A stretch of DNA of 36,098 bases from Gammaproteobacteria bacterium UBA2965 (GTDB lineage: Bacteria; Pseudomonadota; Gammaproteobacteria; Pseudomonadales; Azotimanducaceae). Positions 15,674 to 24,085 of this stretch are shown in pieces. The first letter of the stretch is position 1. Each line of letters opens with the position of its first letter. The position numbers were made by a program, and so were the translations under genes. The stretch spans positions 1-36,098 of the forward strand of contig DEBD01000013.1 of NCBI GenBank assembly GCA_002348385.1, written 5' to 3'. Below the pieces are notes generated by a model. That model had not been told where the DNA came from and ran no database searches. It worked only from the letters and a program-made list of their open reading frames with translations.

Positions 15674-15992
15674 TGGTGTCCTCCCTTTTTTCGGGTTGTC
15701 ATCCGACCTGGTGTTGGGGGCGCACGCCGACTCCTCGCCGCCCGTGGCCTTTGCAAAAAGTCTGACTGTCGGATATTGGCGCGTCAATGATAATTTGATA
15801 TGAAGGCATTTGCCCATGGCGCGTCATCGCGGTTCGCGCCATACCACCAGCCTGGCCGAACTCGAACAGCAACTGTCCAAAATTTCCGTGGATATTGCCC
15901 AGGAAAAGCCGCTTGGGGGACTAAGTGGGGTGCGCTAGACGCTGCCGTTTGGCCGCCGTAAGCTCGCAATACGTCAGTTTTTGGGGACGTAC
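15674..15992. other. Intergenic region between the second cupin and GST-like genes
   Basis: About 320 bases between divergent genes. It should hold promoters for both directions. No convincing -35/-10 pair or operator was found. The only coding candidate is the 40-codon ORF listed separately. Confidence 0.5.
15816..15938 (+). CDS. Possible 40-residue basic peptide
   Basis: ATG at 15816 to TAG at 15936-15938 encodes 40 residues, starting MARHRGSRHTTSLAELEQQL and continuing with a short amphipathic helix. There is no clear ribosome binding site and no family is recognised. It is listed because it is the only credible frame in a 320-base gap. Chance cannot be excluded. Confidence 0.25.
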   Translation: MARHRGSRHTTSLAELEQQLSKISVDIAQEKPLGGLSGVR

Positions 15993-16715
15993 ATGATCGA
16001 TCTGCACTATTGGCCCACGCCGAACGGTAAAAAGGTCACTATCCTGTTAGAAGAATGTGGGCTCGAATACCGCATCGTGTCTTGCAACATCGGGCGCGGG
16101 GACCAGTTCGAAGACTACTTTCTGCGCATCAGCCCGAACAATCGAATGCCCGCGTTGGTTGACAATGATCCCCATGGTGGCGGCGAACCCATCAGCGTTT
16201 TCGAGTCCGGCGCCATGATGATGTACATCGCGGAAAAGGCGGGGCAGTTTTATCCCCAGGATTTGCGTAGCCGCTATGCGATCAATCAGTGGGTAGTGTG
16301 GCAGATGGCGAATCAGGGCCCGAAGACGGGTGAGTGTGGCCACTTTCGTCGCCTGGGCGACGCACAAGGGGATCAGTCCTACGCGGTGACGCGCTTTACC
16401 GACGAGGTGAATCGCATGTATGGCGTACTCAATAATCGGCTCTATGAGTCGCCATACCTGGCCGGGGAGGACTACAGCATTGCCGACATGATCTGCTACC
16501 CCTGGACGGTGGGTTGGGAAGGCCAGGGTCAGGACATCGAAGAGTTCAAGTACTTCAAGCGATGGTTTGAAGAGCTGGGTGGGCGGCCCGGTGTTCAGGC
16601 AGGGATGGCGGCAGGCAGCGATCTCTCGGAGGACTTTTCCAAGTTGTCCCAGGAAGAAATTCAGCGTCGCATGAAGCTGTTATACAACCAGCGTGCCCGA
16701 CCAGTCCCCGAATAG
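15993..16715 (+). CDS. Glutathione S-transferase family protein (YfcG/Ure2-like)
   Basis: ATG at 15993 (GGGGA five bases upstream) gives 240 residues. The N-terminal thioredoxin-like domain has IDLHYWPTPNGKKVTILLEE, then the cis-Pro region NNRMPALVDND and the glutathione-binding FESGAMMMYIAEKAG. The helical C-terminal domain contains QWVVWQMANQGPKTGECGHF and SPYLAGEDYSIADMICYPW, both typical of the Ure2/YfcG 'Nu-class' group. Those enzymes have disulfide-bond reductase activity with glutathione rather than classic conjugation. The gene overlaps the glycosyltransferase start by 23 bases, so the three genes 15993-18045 probably form one operon. Confidence 0.88.
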   Translation: MIDLHYWPTPNGKKVTILLEECGLEYRIVSCNIGRGDQFEDYFLRISPNNRMPALVDNDPHGGGEPISVFESGAMMMYIAEKAGQFYPQDLRSRYAINQWVVWQMANQGPKTGECGHFRRLGDAQGDQSYAVTRFTDEVNRMYGVLNNRLYESPYLAGEDYSIADMICYPWTVGWEGQGQDIEEFKYFKRWFEELGGRPGVQAGMAAGSDLSEDFSKLSQEEIQRRMKLLYNQRARPVPE

Positions 16716-17430
16716 CAGTAACCACGCCGTGGTGGTGAGCGTCGTCATCCCTGTGCGTAACGACGCTGATGCCTTGTCCGTTCTGCTGGCAAGCCTCAGG
16801 GCACTTGCGCCTGACGATTGGGAAGTGCTCGTGGTGGATGGCGGGAGCACCGACGCGAGCGCCACTGTGGCACGGTCTTTTGGGGTGTGCTGCCTGACCT
16901 GCGAGCCCGGTCGCGGGGCGCAACAGCATGCGGGTGTTCAGCGCAGCGCGGGTGAGCTGGTGTGGTTTCTCCATGCCGACAGCGTAGTCACAGTAGGCGT
17001 CATCCATGCACTGAGTCAGGCTCACAGACAGGCGGGCGTCAACGCCGGTGATATGTGGGGACGTTTTGACGTGCAGCTACAGGCGCTGCGCGCACCCTTG
17101 CAGTTAGCGCTTTCCTTGGTGGGTACGTTGATGAATGTTCGCTCCCGGCTGACCGGAATCTGCACCGGCGACCAGGGTATTTTCGTCGGTCGCCGGCTGC
17201 TTGGGCGCGTGGGCGGCATGCCGCGCCAGCGGCTCATGGAGGACATCGAGCTCAGCAAACGTCTCAAGAGCCACACCGCGCCTACCTGTTTGCGCACCCG
17301 CCTGGGCACGTCGGGGCGTCGTTGGGAAGTTCATGGCGTGTTCCGCACCATCGTATTCATGTGGTGGATGCGGCTGCGCTACTTTTGCGGCGCCCGTCCA
17401 GAGGATCTGGCACAGCGCTACTATGGTTGA
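16693..17430 (+). CDS. TIGR04283-type (arsenosugar-biosynthesis-like) glycosyltransferase
   Basis: This 245-residue GT-A fold family-2 glycosyltransferase begins with VVVSVVIPVRNDADALSVLL, followed by WEVLVVDGGSTDASATVA. It contains GRGAQQHAGVQRSAGELVWF with LHADS, the metal-binding region, and GDQGIFVGRRLLGRVGGMP. The block RQRLMEDIELSKRLK (the 'MEDIEL' motif) and a basic membrane-associating tail close it. This is the TIGR04283 group, usually found beside the TIGR04282 partner as here. The arsenosugar label comes from co-occurrence in some genomes. No ArsM or radical-SAM ArsS gene lies in this window, so the product here is open. Start is GTG at 16693, inside the end of the GST gene. Confidence 0.85.
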   Translation: MPDQSPNSSNHAVVVSVVIPVRNDADALSVLLASLRALAPDDWEVLVVDGGSTDASATVARSFGVCCLTCEPGRGAQQHAGVQRSAGELVWFLHADSVVTVGVIHALSQAHRQAGVNAGDMWGRFDVQLQALRAPLQLALSLVGTLMNVRSRLTGICTGDQGIFVGRRLLGRVGGMPRQRLMEDIELSKRLKSHTAPTCLRTRLGTSGRRWEVHGVFRTIVFMWWMRLRYFCGARPEDLAQRYYG

Positions 17431-18045
17431 ATGAGCGAGACGGGACATCTATGCATTTTTGCCCGCGCTCCCGAGGTGGGGCAGGTGAAAACCCGCCTGG
17501 CTGCCGCGGTGGGGCCGGAAGCTGCGCTTGCCGCGCACCGCACGCTGGTGGAGCGATGTCTTGATTCGCTGCGCGACGTTGCAGGCGTGAAGGCGCAGTT
17601 GTGGATCGCGGGGCCGGTGGATCATCCCGAATGCGCTGACTGGTCGTCGCGGTGGGGTTTGCCTTTGATCGAGCAGCACGGTGACGACCTGGGTGCGCGC
17701 ATGGGCCATGCGGTGGACCAATCCCTGCAATCGGCACCGTTTGCCATCGTCATCGGCACGGATTGCCCCACGCTGGATGCGGACTACGTGGTGGAGGCCG
17801 TAACGGCACTGGCGGACCATGACATGGTGCTGGGTCCGGCTGAAGATGGTGGGTACGGCCTCATCGGCTTGCGCCGCCGGGCGCCGCCGCTTTTTTCGGA
17901 CATGGTTTGGGGCACGCCGCACGTGGCCAGCGAAACCCTGGCGCGAGCCAAGGCGATCGGGTTATCGGTGCGGGTGCTGGATCCCATCTGGGATGTGGAT
18001 AGGGCGGAGGATTGGAGGCGCTTTCTCAGCCGCGATCAGAGCTAG
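17431..18045 (+). CDS. TIGR04282-type (DUF2064) glycosyltransferase
   Basis: This 204-residue nucleotidyl/glycosyltransferase-like protein starts directly after the stop of the previous gene. It has LCIFARAPEVGQVKTRLAAA (the nucleotide-binding start of the DUF2064/CofC-like fold), then IVIGTDCPTLDADYVVEAVT and DMVLGPAEDGGYGLIGLRR, with TDCP and EDGGY as the expected metal and sugar-nucleotide contacts. It is the standard partner of TIGR04283 proteins. Its last 20 bases overlap the end of sufE on the other strand. Confidence 0.87.
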   Translation: MSETGHLCIFARAPEVGQVKTRLAAAVGPEAALAAHRTLVERCLDSLRDVAGVKAQLWIAGPVDHPECADWSSRWGLPLIEQHGDDLGARMGHAVDQSLQSAPFAIVIGTDCPTLDADYVVEAVTALADHDMVLGPAEDGGYGLIGLRRRAPPLFSDMVWGTPHVASETLARAKAIGLSVRVLDPIWDVDRAEDWRRFLSRDQS

Positions 18046-18463
18046 CCAGACGCGCTTCGGCCACCGAGCGGATACGTGCCACCATGGCCCGCAGACCGTT
18101 GCCACGGGTCTGGCTCAGGTGCGATAGCAGATCGAGCTCGGCAAACAGTGCCTCGATGTCGAATCCAAGAATGTCTTCGGGGGTGCGCCCGTCGAACGCC
18201 GCTAGCACGATGGCGATCAGGCCGCGAACGATATGCGCGTCGCTGTCGATGGACAGCTGCAGGCTACCATCAGGTCCGTCACCGACCACCAACCACACCT
18301 GGCTCTGACAGCCGCGCACCAGATTGTCTTCCACGCGCTGATGATCCGGCAGGCTCGGGAGATCCTTGCCGAGATCGATCACAAAGCGGTATTTGTCCTC
18401 CCAGGCATCGAAGAACTCGAAGCTCTCCCGAATGGCGTCCAGCTCAGTGATGCCCTCCGTCAT
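18026..18463 (-). CDS. sufE: SufE cysteine desulfuration protein
   Basis: This 145-residue protein has the SufE fold: FFDAWEDKYRFVIDLGKDLP at the start and the sulfur-accepting Cys in NLVRGCQSQVWLV (Cys52), followed by DSDAHIVRGLIAIVLAAFDG. SufE takes the persulfide from SufS and passes it to SufB for iron-sulfur cluster assembly in the cytoplasm. It is the last gene of the suf operon, starting two bases after sufT stops. Its end overlaps the convergent glycosyltransferase gene by 20 bases. Confidence 0.93.
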   Translation of the reverse strand: MTEGITELDAIRESFEFFDAWEDKYRFVIDLGKDLPSLPDHQRVEDNLVRGCQSQVWLVVGDGPDGSLQLSIDSDAHIVRGLIAIVLAAFDGRTPEDILGFDIEALFAELDLLSHLSQTRGNGLRAMVARIRSVAEARLASSDRG

Positions 18464-18465
18464 GC

Positions 18466-18990
18466 TCAGAACAGACCGAGTTCGAGCTGTGCTTCCTCGC
18501 TCATCATGTCGCGGGACCAGGGCGGATCGAAAACGAGTTCCACGGCTACATCGGTGACGAACGGCACGCTGGCCACGCGTGACTCCACGTCGTGCACAAG
18601 CACGGGCCCCATGCCACAGCCCGGCGCCGTTAGGGTCATCTCGATGGCTACCCTGGAGTCCTCTACCTCACAGGTGTAGACCAAACCGAGGTCTACGATG
18701 TTCACCGGTATCTCCGGGTCATACACGCTTTCCAGCGCTTGCTGGACCTGACCGGGGTTTACCTGGCCGTCGGCCGGCGGGTCGAATTGCAGCAGCTCCG
18801 GTTCGAATCCCAGTGCGTCGGCATCCGCGCAGTCCACTCTCGCCATGTTGCCATTCATGATGACCGTGTAATTGCCACCGAGGGTCTGGGTGAGTGTGAC
18901 AAAGGTGCCAGCGGGAATGTTGATGGGATCACCGGTTGGAACCAGCCGGGCAGGGCAATCCCGCTGGGTACTGATGATCCGTTGTTCCAT
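18466..18990 (-). CDS. sufT: SufT iron-sulfur cluster assembly factor
   Basis: ATG at 18990 gives 174 residues of the SufT type (TIGR03406). An N-terminal extension (VPTGDPINIPAGTFVTLTQT) precedes a DUF59/MIP18-like domain: VQQALESVYDPEIPVNIVDL followed by GLVYTCEV, then MTLTAPGCGMGPVLVHDVES with the reactive Cys, and a closing VFDPPWSRDMMSEEAQLELG. SufT helps mature iron-sulfur proteins, notably lipoate-dependent targets in other bacteria. It lies two bases from both neighbours, sufA and sufE. The frame is open further upstream, but only the part from 18990 resembles the family. Confidence 0.9.
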   Translation of the reverse strand: MEQRIISTQRDCPARLVPTGDPINIPAGTFVTLTQTLGGNYTVIMNGNMARVDCADADALGFEPELLQFDPPADGQVNPGQVQQALESVYDPEIPVNIVDLGLVYTCEVEDSRVAIEMTLTAPGCGMGPVLVHDVESRVASVPFVTDVAVELVFDPPWSRDMMSEEAQLELGLF

Positions 18991-18992
18991 GC

Positions 18993-19355
18993 TCAGGCGG
19001 CAGGGTCGATGGAAAAGCTCTCGCCGCAGCCGCAGTGAGATTCTGCGTTGGGGTTTTTGAACTTCAATGCAGAATTGAGGCCCTCGGTGACGAAATCGAC
19101 TTCGGTGCCGGCAACCAGAGGCAGGTCCTGCCCGCTCACGTATACGCACAGACCGTCGTCGATCTCGAAGGCTTTGTCTTCCGGGGTAGGCTGGTCGATG
19201 TAATCCAACGTGTACATGTACCCGTTACAGCCGCTTTCCTTTACGCCCAGGCGCAGGTATTTGTGGCCGGATGCGTGGATCTGGCCGCGGATGTGCACAC
19301 CGGCTGCCGCCGTTACGGTGATCTGCTCGCCGGGTTGATAACTTGCAACGCTCAT
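18993..19355 (-). CDS. sufA: A-type iron-sulfur carrier (SufA/ErpA-like)
   Basis: ATG at 19355 gives 120 residues. The three conserved cluster-binding Cys of the A-type family are present: GVKESGCNGYMYTLDY and the C-terminal ESHCGCGESF. The protein accepts an assembled cluster from SufBCD and delivers it to apo-proteins. Placement within the suf operon, between sufS and sufT, favours SufA over ErpA or IscA, though sequence alone does not separate them. The gap to sufS is 10 bases. Confidence 0.9.
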   Translation of the reverse strand: MSVASYQPGEQITVTAAAGVHIRGQIHASGHKYLRLGVKESGCNGYMYTLDYIDQPTPEDKAFEIDDGLCVYVSGQDLPLVAGTEVDFVTEGLNSALKFKNPNAESHCGCGESFSIDPAA

Positions 19356-19365
19356 GATGAATATC

Positions 19366-20571
19366 CTAAACGAATGACTGCGCCTTTCGAATCCCAGCCA
19401 CAAATCGGTCTACATCGTCTTGCGAATTATACAGGCTAAAGGAAGCCCTGACGGTGCCGGGTGTGCCCAGCCGCTCCATGAGCGGCATGGTGCAATGGTG
19501 GCCCGTGCGCACTGCGATGCCCTGGCGGTCCATCAGCGTGCCGATGTCGTTGGGATGCGCTCCATCGACAAGAAACGAGATGACGGACAGGCGCCGTTCG
19601 GGCTCCCCGACCAGACGCACGCCGGGCATCTGCTTGAGTTCGCTGACGGCCAGTTGGACCAGGCGGTCTTCCTGGGCCACCAGATCGGCCTGGGGGATGC
19701 TCGTCAGGTAGTCGACGGCCGCGCCCAGTCCCACTGCGCCGGAAATATTAGGTGTGCCGGCTTCGAATTTGTAAGGCAGCACGTTGTAGGTGGTGTGTTC
19801 CATGGTGACGTGCTCGATCATCTCGCCACCGCCCTGCCAGGGCGGTAGGGCTTCGAGCAGGTCGCGCTTGCCGTACAGTACGCCGATGCCCGTAGGACCG
19901 AACATCTTGTGGCTGGAAAAGGCGTAGAAGTCGCAGTCCAAGCTCACCATATCCAGGGGCAGGTGCGCGCTGGCCTGGGCTCCGTCTATTAGTACCACAG
20001 CCCCAACTGCGTGTGCCTGCCCGATGAGCGTCTCCACAGGATTCACAGTTCCCAGGGCATTCGAGACGTGGTTGATGGCTACCACCCGCGTTTTGTCGTT
20101 AAGACGCCGCGCGAAGTCTTCCAGATCGATGTCGCCGTTGTCCGTGATGTCGCAAGCAACTAACGTGGCACCCGAACGTTGCGCCAGCATCTGCCAGGGC
20201 ACGATGTTGGAGTGGTGCTCCAGCCGGGTGATCAGGATCTCGTCCCCAGGTGAGAGGCGCTGGCTGAGCGCGTTGGCGACCAGATTGATGGATTCCGTCG
20301 TACCCCGCGTGAAGATGACCTGCTCGCGCGTGGGCGCGTTGATGAATGCGCGCACTTTCTCCCGTGCGGCTTCGAACGCCTGAGTGGCTTCGTCCGCCAG
20401 CGCGTGGGCGGCACGGTGCACGTTGGCGTTCATGGTTTCGTAGTAGCCGCTCACCGCATCGATCACGGCTTGAGGCTTCTGGGTGGTCGCAGCGCTGTCT
20501 AGATACACGAGGGGCTCCCCGTGGGCCTGGCGGTCGAGGATGGGAAAGTCTGCTCGAATGCTCTGGCTCAC
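19366..20571 (-). CDS. sufS: SufS cysteine desulfurase
   Basis: GTG at 20571 (its GTGA overlaps the sufD stop) gives 401 residues, the normal SufS length. This group II PLP enzyme has the early YLDSAATTQKPQAVIDAV, RLEHHSNIVPWQ, INHVSNALGTVNPVE and DGAQASAHLPLD. The PLP-binding Lys lies in SSHKMFGPTGIGVLYG (about residue 222) and the catalytic Cys in VRTGHHCTMPLM (about 360). It frees sulfur from cysteine as a persulfide for transfer to SufE. The open frame upstream of the GTG belongs to the sufD region and is not used. Confidence 0.94.
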   Translation of the reverse strand: MSQSIRADFPILDRQAHGEPLVYLDSAATTQKPQAVIDAVSGYYETMNANVHRAAHALADEATQAFEAAREKVRAFINAPTREQVIFTRGTTESINLVANALSQRLSPGDEILITRLEHHSNIVPWQMLAQRSGATLVACDITDNGDIDLEDFARRLNDKTRVVAINHVSNALGTVNPVETLIGQAHAVGAVVLIDGAQASAHLPLDMVSLDCDFYAFSSHKMFGPTGIGVLYGKRDLLEALPPWQGGGEMIEHVTMEHTTYNVLPYKFEAGTPNISGAVGLGAAVDYLTSIPQADLVAQEDRLVQLAVSELKQMPGVRLVGEPERRLSVISFLVDGAHPNDIGTLMDRQGIAVRTGHHCTMPLMERLGTPGTVRASFSLYNSQDDVDRFVAGIRKAQSFV

Positions 20572-21695
20572 CGCAGCCCCCGAGTGAGCCGATCTGTTAC
20601 TTGCTCGGCGAGCGCACCGGTAACACAGGTGCGCACAAAGGCAGAACACAGTAGTGCCCGCGCTTGCGCCTCGGGCATGCCGCGGCTCTGCAGATAGAAA
20701 ATCTGCTCGTTGTCGAGCTGCCCCACGGTAGCGCCGTGGGCGCACTTTACGTCATCCGTGTAGATCTCCAGCTCGGGCTTGGTGTCGATCTCGGTGGCGG
20801 ACCCTAAAGCCAAGTTCTTGTTGCTGAGCGTGGCATCGGTGCCACTGGCGCCGGCGTGAATGTGGATGCGTCCGTTGAACACGCTTTTGCTCGTGCCCAG
20901 ACCGATACCATGGATGGTCTGTCTGCTGCGTGTGTTGGGCGCCCGGTGTTCTACCACAAGCTGCTGGTCGAGATGCCGTCCTTGCTCCGTGAGATAGGCG
21001 CCGGTAACGCTGGCGTGGGCGCCGGGCTCGGCGAGCACTAGATGTACCTCAGCACGGCGCTTGTCGCCACCTACCAGATACTGCTGCAGGTCGTAGCTGG
21101 AATCGGCTGCCTGGATAACGTCCAACAGCGAGAGATGCTCGAGCGCGGCATCCAGCGCGCAGCGCGCATGAGTTACGCGGCAACCCCGTCCCAATCGAAG
21201 TAAGGTGGAAGTGGCATACGCGCTGGGCCCGCTACGCTCGATTAACGTCACCTGGGCGTTGTCGGACACATCTAACAGAACCAACTGTTGGGGGCTGGTG
21301 AAGTTCAGGCTGATCGGATCCGCTAGCTCACCGTGCACTTTGATGAGGTAGCCGGGCGCATCATTGAGTACCGCCAGTTCGGCAAACGGGTAGCGCGCAG
21401 GGTCCAACCCCTCCAGTGCATTACGCACCGCGGCCAGGTCATCTCCAGCCAGTTCGTTGAAAGACTGCACGCTGACGCCGCCCTGGTCTGAGTCCTCAAG
21501 TTGCAGGGTTGCGGGCGCAATCGTTGCGCAGTTGGCCACAAAGGCATCCACGAATCGGGTAATGGGCGTGTATTTCCAGTGTTCCCGAACCGGGCGCCCG
21601 GTGAGCAGTTCGCTCAGTCGCTCCAGGCTCGCGCTGCGGCCGAGCCAGGGTTTGGAGCCGAGATTCAGCTGGCCTAGTGCGCTGCTTACGTCCAT
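20568..21695 (-). CDS. sufD: SufD, SufBC-associated scaffold subunit
   Basis: This 375-residue protein has the SufB/SufD beta-helix core. Its conserved C-terminal half includes TSKSVFNGRIHIHAGASGTD, then LALGSATEIDTKPELEIYTD, DDVKCAHGATVGQLDNEQIF and YLQSRGMPEAQARALL. The His in CAHGATVG contributes to cluster formation in the SufBC2D complex. The N-terminal half diverges, as usual for SufD. Its ATG overlaps the sufC stop by one base, indicating coupled translation. Confidence 0.92.
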   Translation of the reverse strand: MDVSSALGQLNLGSKPWLGRSASLERLSELLTGRPVREHWKYTPITRFVDAFVANCATIAPATLQLEDSDQGGVSVQSFNELAGDDLAAVRNALEGLDPARYPFAELAVLNDAPGYLIKVHGELADPISLNFTSPQQLVLLDVSDNAQVTLIERSGPSAYATSTLLRLGRGCRVTHARCALDAALEHLSLLDVIQAADSSYDLQQYLVGGDKRRAEVHLVLAEPGAHASVTGAYLTEQGRHLDQQLVVEHRAPNTRSRQTIHGIGLGTSKSVFNGRIHIHAGASGTDATLSNKNLALGSATEIDTKPELEIYTDDVKCAHGATVGQLDNEQIFYLQSRGMPEAQARALLCSAFVRTCVTGALAEQVTDRLTRGLR

Positions 21696-22441
21696 CAGGC
21701 CACAACCCAGCTGTAGCCTTTGGCTTCCAGGTCCAGCGCCAGGTCTTTGTCGCCGGACCGCACGATGCGGCCTTCGGCGAGTACGTGCACCACGTCCGGC
21801 ACGATGTGATCCAACAGGCGCTGGTAATGAGTGATCAAAAGCACGCCGTTGTCGGGACCGGAAAATCGGTTCACGCCCTTGGCCACCACCTGCAGGGCGT
21901 CGATGTCCAGGCCGGAGTCTGTTTCGTCCAGCACAGCGAGCCTGGGCTGCAACAGCAGCAACTGCAGAATCTCGTTGCGCTTCTTCTCGCCGCCGGAAAA
22001 CCCCTCGTTCACGCCGCGCTTGAGGAACTCCGGGTTCAGGTCTAATTCCTCGGCGATGGCACGCACCGACTTCATGAATTCAACCGTGCTCACCGCTTCG
22101 AGCTCACGCGCCGCATGCAGGTTGTCCAGGGAGGCTTTGAGGAATTCCATGTTGCTGACGCCGGGGATTTCGACCGGGTACTGAAACGCCAGGAACAATC
22201 CTGCGTGAGCACGCGTGTCAGGCTCCAGGTCCGCCAGCTCCACTCCGTCGAACTCGATGCGGCCTTCCACCACCTCATAGCCCGGCCGGCCGGCCATGAC
22301 GTTGGCCAACGTGCTCTTGCCGGAGCCATTGGGCCCCATGATCGCATGCACCTCGCCGGTATCCAGCGCCAGGTTCAGTCCGTTCAGGATCCGCTGACCG
22401 GCAACTTCCACCACCAACTCTTCGATCTGCAGCAAGCTCAT
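21695..22441 (-). CDS. sufC: SufC ATPase of the SufBCD complex
   Basis: ATG at 22441 gives 248 residues of an ABC-type ATPase. Walker A is GPNGSGKST at about residues 36-44. The SufC-specific FQYPVEIPGVSNMEFL follows, then the signature FSGGEKKRNEI and Walker B LAVLDETDSGLDIDAL, with the His switch in LLITHYQRLL. It is cytosolic and not a transporter. ATP binding drives rearrangement of SufB-SufD to assemble the cluster. The ATGA overlap with the sufB stop (22438-22441) fixes the start. Confidence 0.95.
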   Translation of the reverse strand: MSLLQIEELVVEVAGQRILNGLNLALDTGEVHAIMGPNGSGKSTLANVMAGRPGYEVVEGRIEFDGVELADLEPDTRAHAGLFLAFQYPVEIPGVSNMEFLKASLDNLHAARELEAVSTVEFMKSVRAIAEELDLNPEFLKRGVNEGFSGGEKKRNEILQLLLLQPRLAVLDETDSGLDIDALQVVAKGVNRFSGPDNGVLLITHYQRLLDHIVPDVVHVLAEGRIVRSGDKDLALDLEAKGYSWVVA

Positions 22442-23892
22442 CCTACCGCTCCTTCCAGGCTCACCTCGAGGAGCTTGCCAGCCTCGACGGCAAACTCCAT
22501 GGGAAGCTCGCGGAACACCTCCTTGCAGAAGCCGTTGACGATCATGCTCACCGCTTTCTCCGCATCGATGCCGCGTTGTTGGCACAGGAACAACTGCTCG
22601 TCACTCACCTTTGAGGTGCTGGCCTCGTGTTCGATGATGGCGCTGGGATTCTGGCTTTCGATATAAGGAAACGTGTGCGCGCCCGATTCGGACCCGATGA
22701 GCAGGGAGTCGCACTGCGTATAGTTGCGCGCGCCCTGGGCCGACGGGGTGGTGCGCACCAGCCCGCGATAGCTGTTCTCGCTTTTGCCTGCGCTGATTCC
22801 TTTGGAGACGATGGTGCTCTTGGTGTTGCGCCCCATGTGAATCATCTTGGTGCCCGTGTCGGCCTGCTGGTAGTTGTTGGTCAGCGCCACGGAGTAGAAC
22901 TCGCCTACGCTGTCGTTGCCGCGCAGCACCACGCTTGGGTACTTCCAGGTGATGGCGGAGCCGGTTTCCACCTGGGTCCACGAGATTTTGGAGCGGTCAC
23001 CCCGGCAGGCGCCGCGCTTGGTGACGAAGTTGTAAATGCCGCCTTTGCCGTCTTTGTCGCCCGGATACCAGTTCTGTACCGTGGAGTACTTGATCTGCGC
23101 GTCATCCAGTGCAACCAGTTCCACCACCGCTGCGTGCAGTTGATTCTCGTCGCGCATGGGAGCGGTGCATCCTTCTAGGTAGCTTACGTACGAGCCCGCA
23201 TCAGCCACGATAAGGGTGCGTTCGAACTGCCCCGTGTTCTGGGCGTTGATGCGGAAATACGTGGATAGCTCCATGGGGCAGCGCACGCCTTTGGGGATGT
23301 AGACGAAGGAGCCATCGCTGAATACCGCTGAGTTCAATGCAGCGTAGAAATTGTCGCGCTGAGGAACCACGCTGCCCAGGTAGCGCTGCACTAGGTCCGG
23401 ATGCTCGTGGACGGCTTCTGAAATGGAGCAGAAGATCACGCCGGCATCGGCGAGCTTGTCCTTGAAGGTGGTTGCGATGGAAACGCTGTCGAACACGGCG
23501 TCCACGGCGACTTCCTTGCGCACGCCGGCCAGAATTTCCTGCTCGTGCAGCGGAATACCGAGCTTTTTGTATGTGTCCAGCAGTTCCGGGTCTACCTCCT
23601 CTAGCGAAGTAGGGCCATCTGTCTGGCTTTTCGGTGCTGAGTAGTAGGAGATGGACTGGAAATCGATGGGCGGGAAGTGCACGTGGGCCCATTGCGGGGT
23701 TGGCATGTCCTGCCAGGCTTGATACGCGCTCAGGCGCCACTCGGTGAGCCATTCCGGCTCGCCTTTCTTAGCGGAAATGAATCTGACAACGGACTCGTCC
23801 AACCCAGGTGGTAGGGTTTCGGTCTCGACGTCGGTGGTAAATCCGGCTTCATACTCGGCATTTACCAGGGAGTCCATGGGGGTCTCGGACAC
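22438..23892 (-). CDS. sufB: SufB iron-sulfur cluster scaffold
   Basis: This 484-residue protein has the full SufB length. Recognisable parts are FISAKKGEPEWLTEWRLSAY at the start, VVPQRDNFYAALNSAVFSDG and IPKGVRCPMELSTYFRIN. Later come VSYLEGCTAPMRDENQLHAA, GGIYNFVTKRGACRGDRSKI with the conserved Cys, and IEHEASTSKVSDEQLFLCQQ. It is the main scaffold on which SufS/SufE sulfur and iron are joined. It is the first gene of the operon sufB-C-D-S-A-T-E. No iscR or sufR regulator precedes it. Confidence 0.95.
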   Translation of the reverse strand: MSETPMDSLVNAEYEAGFTTDVETETLPPGLDESVVRFISAKKGEPEWLTEWRLSAYQAWQDMPTPQWAHVHFPPIDFQSISYYSAPKSQTDGPTSLEEVDPELLDTYKKLGIPLHEQEILAGVRKEVAVDAVFDSVSIATTFKDKLADAGVIFCSISEAVHEHPDLVQRYLGSVVPQRDNFYAALNSAVFSDGSFVYIPKGVRCPMELSTYFRINAQNTGQFERTLIVADAGSYVSYLEGCTAPMRDENQLHAAVVELVALDDAQIKYSTVQNWYPGDKDGKGGIYNFVTKRGACRGDRSKISWTQVETGSAITWKYPSVVLRGNDSVGEFYSVALTNNYQQADTGTKMIHMGRNTKSTIVSKGISAGKSENSYRGLVRTTPSAQGARNYTQCDSLLIGSESGAHTFPYIESQNPSAIIEHEASTSKVSDEQLFLCQQRGIDAEKAVSMIVNGFCKEVFRELPMEFAVEAGKLLEVSLEGAVG

Positions 23893-24085
23893 GGCGGATT
23901 AGACTCTTTGCTAACGGGGCGCCTATTCTAGCCATTAATAACAGAGTAAAACAGTCGGGTATTTGCTGTCGGACGGAATGGACGCTCGCTGAGGCAACGC
24001 GCGCCGCCGTGGGGATATACCTGGGGCCAGCCAGGCATTACCATGCGCGGCTGTTTTCTCCTGCCACTGGAGCCTTGAGCCGCTT
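23893..24085. promoter_or_regulatory. Divergent region upstream of sufB and the methyltransferase gene
   Basis: About 190 bases hold the start signals of two divergent genes. On the sufB side a TAGAAT-like -10 lies at 23925-23930, with TTTACT 14 bases further upstream, a spacer too short for a standard promoter. No clear IscR or Fur site was identified by eye. Confidence 0.3.
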
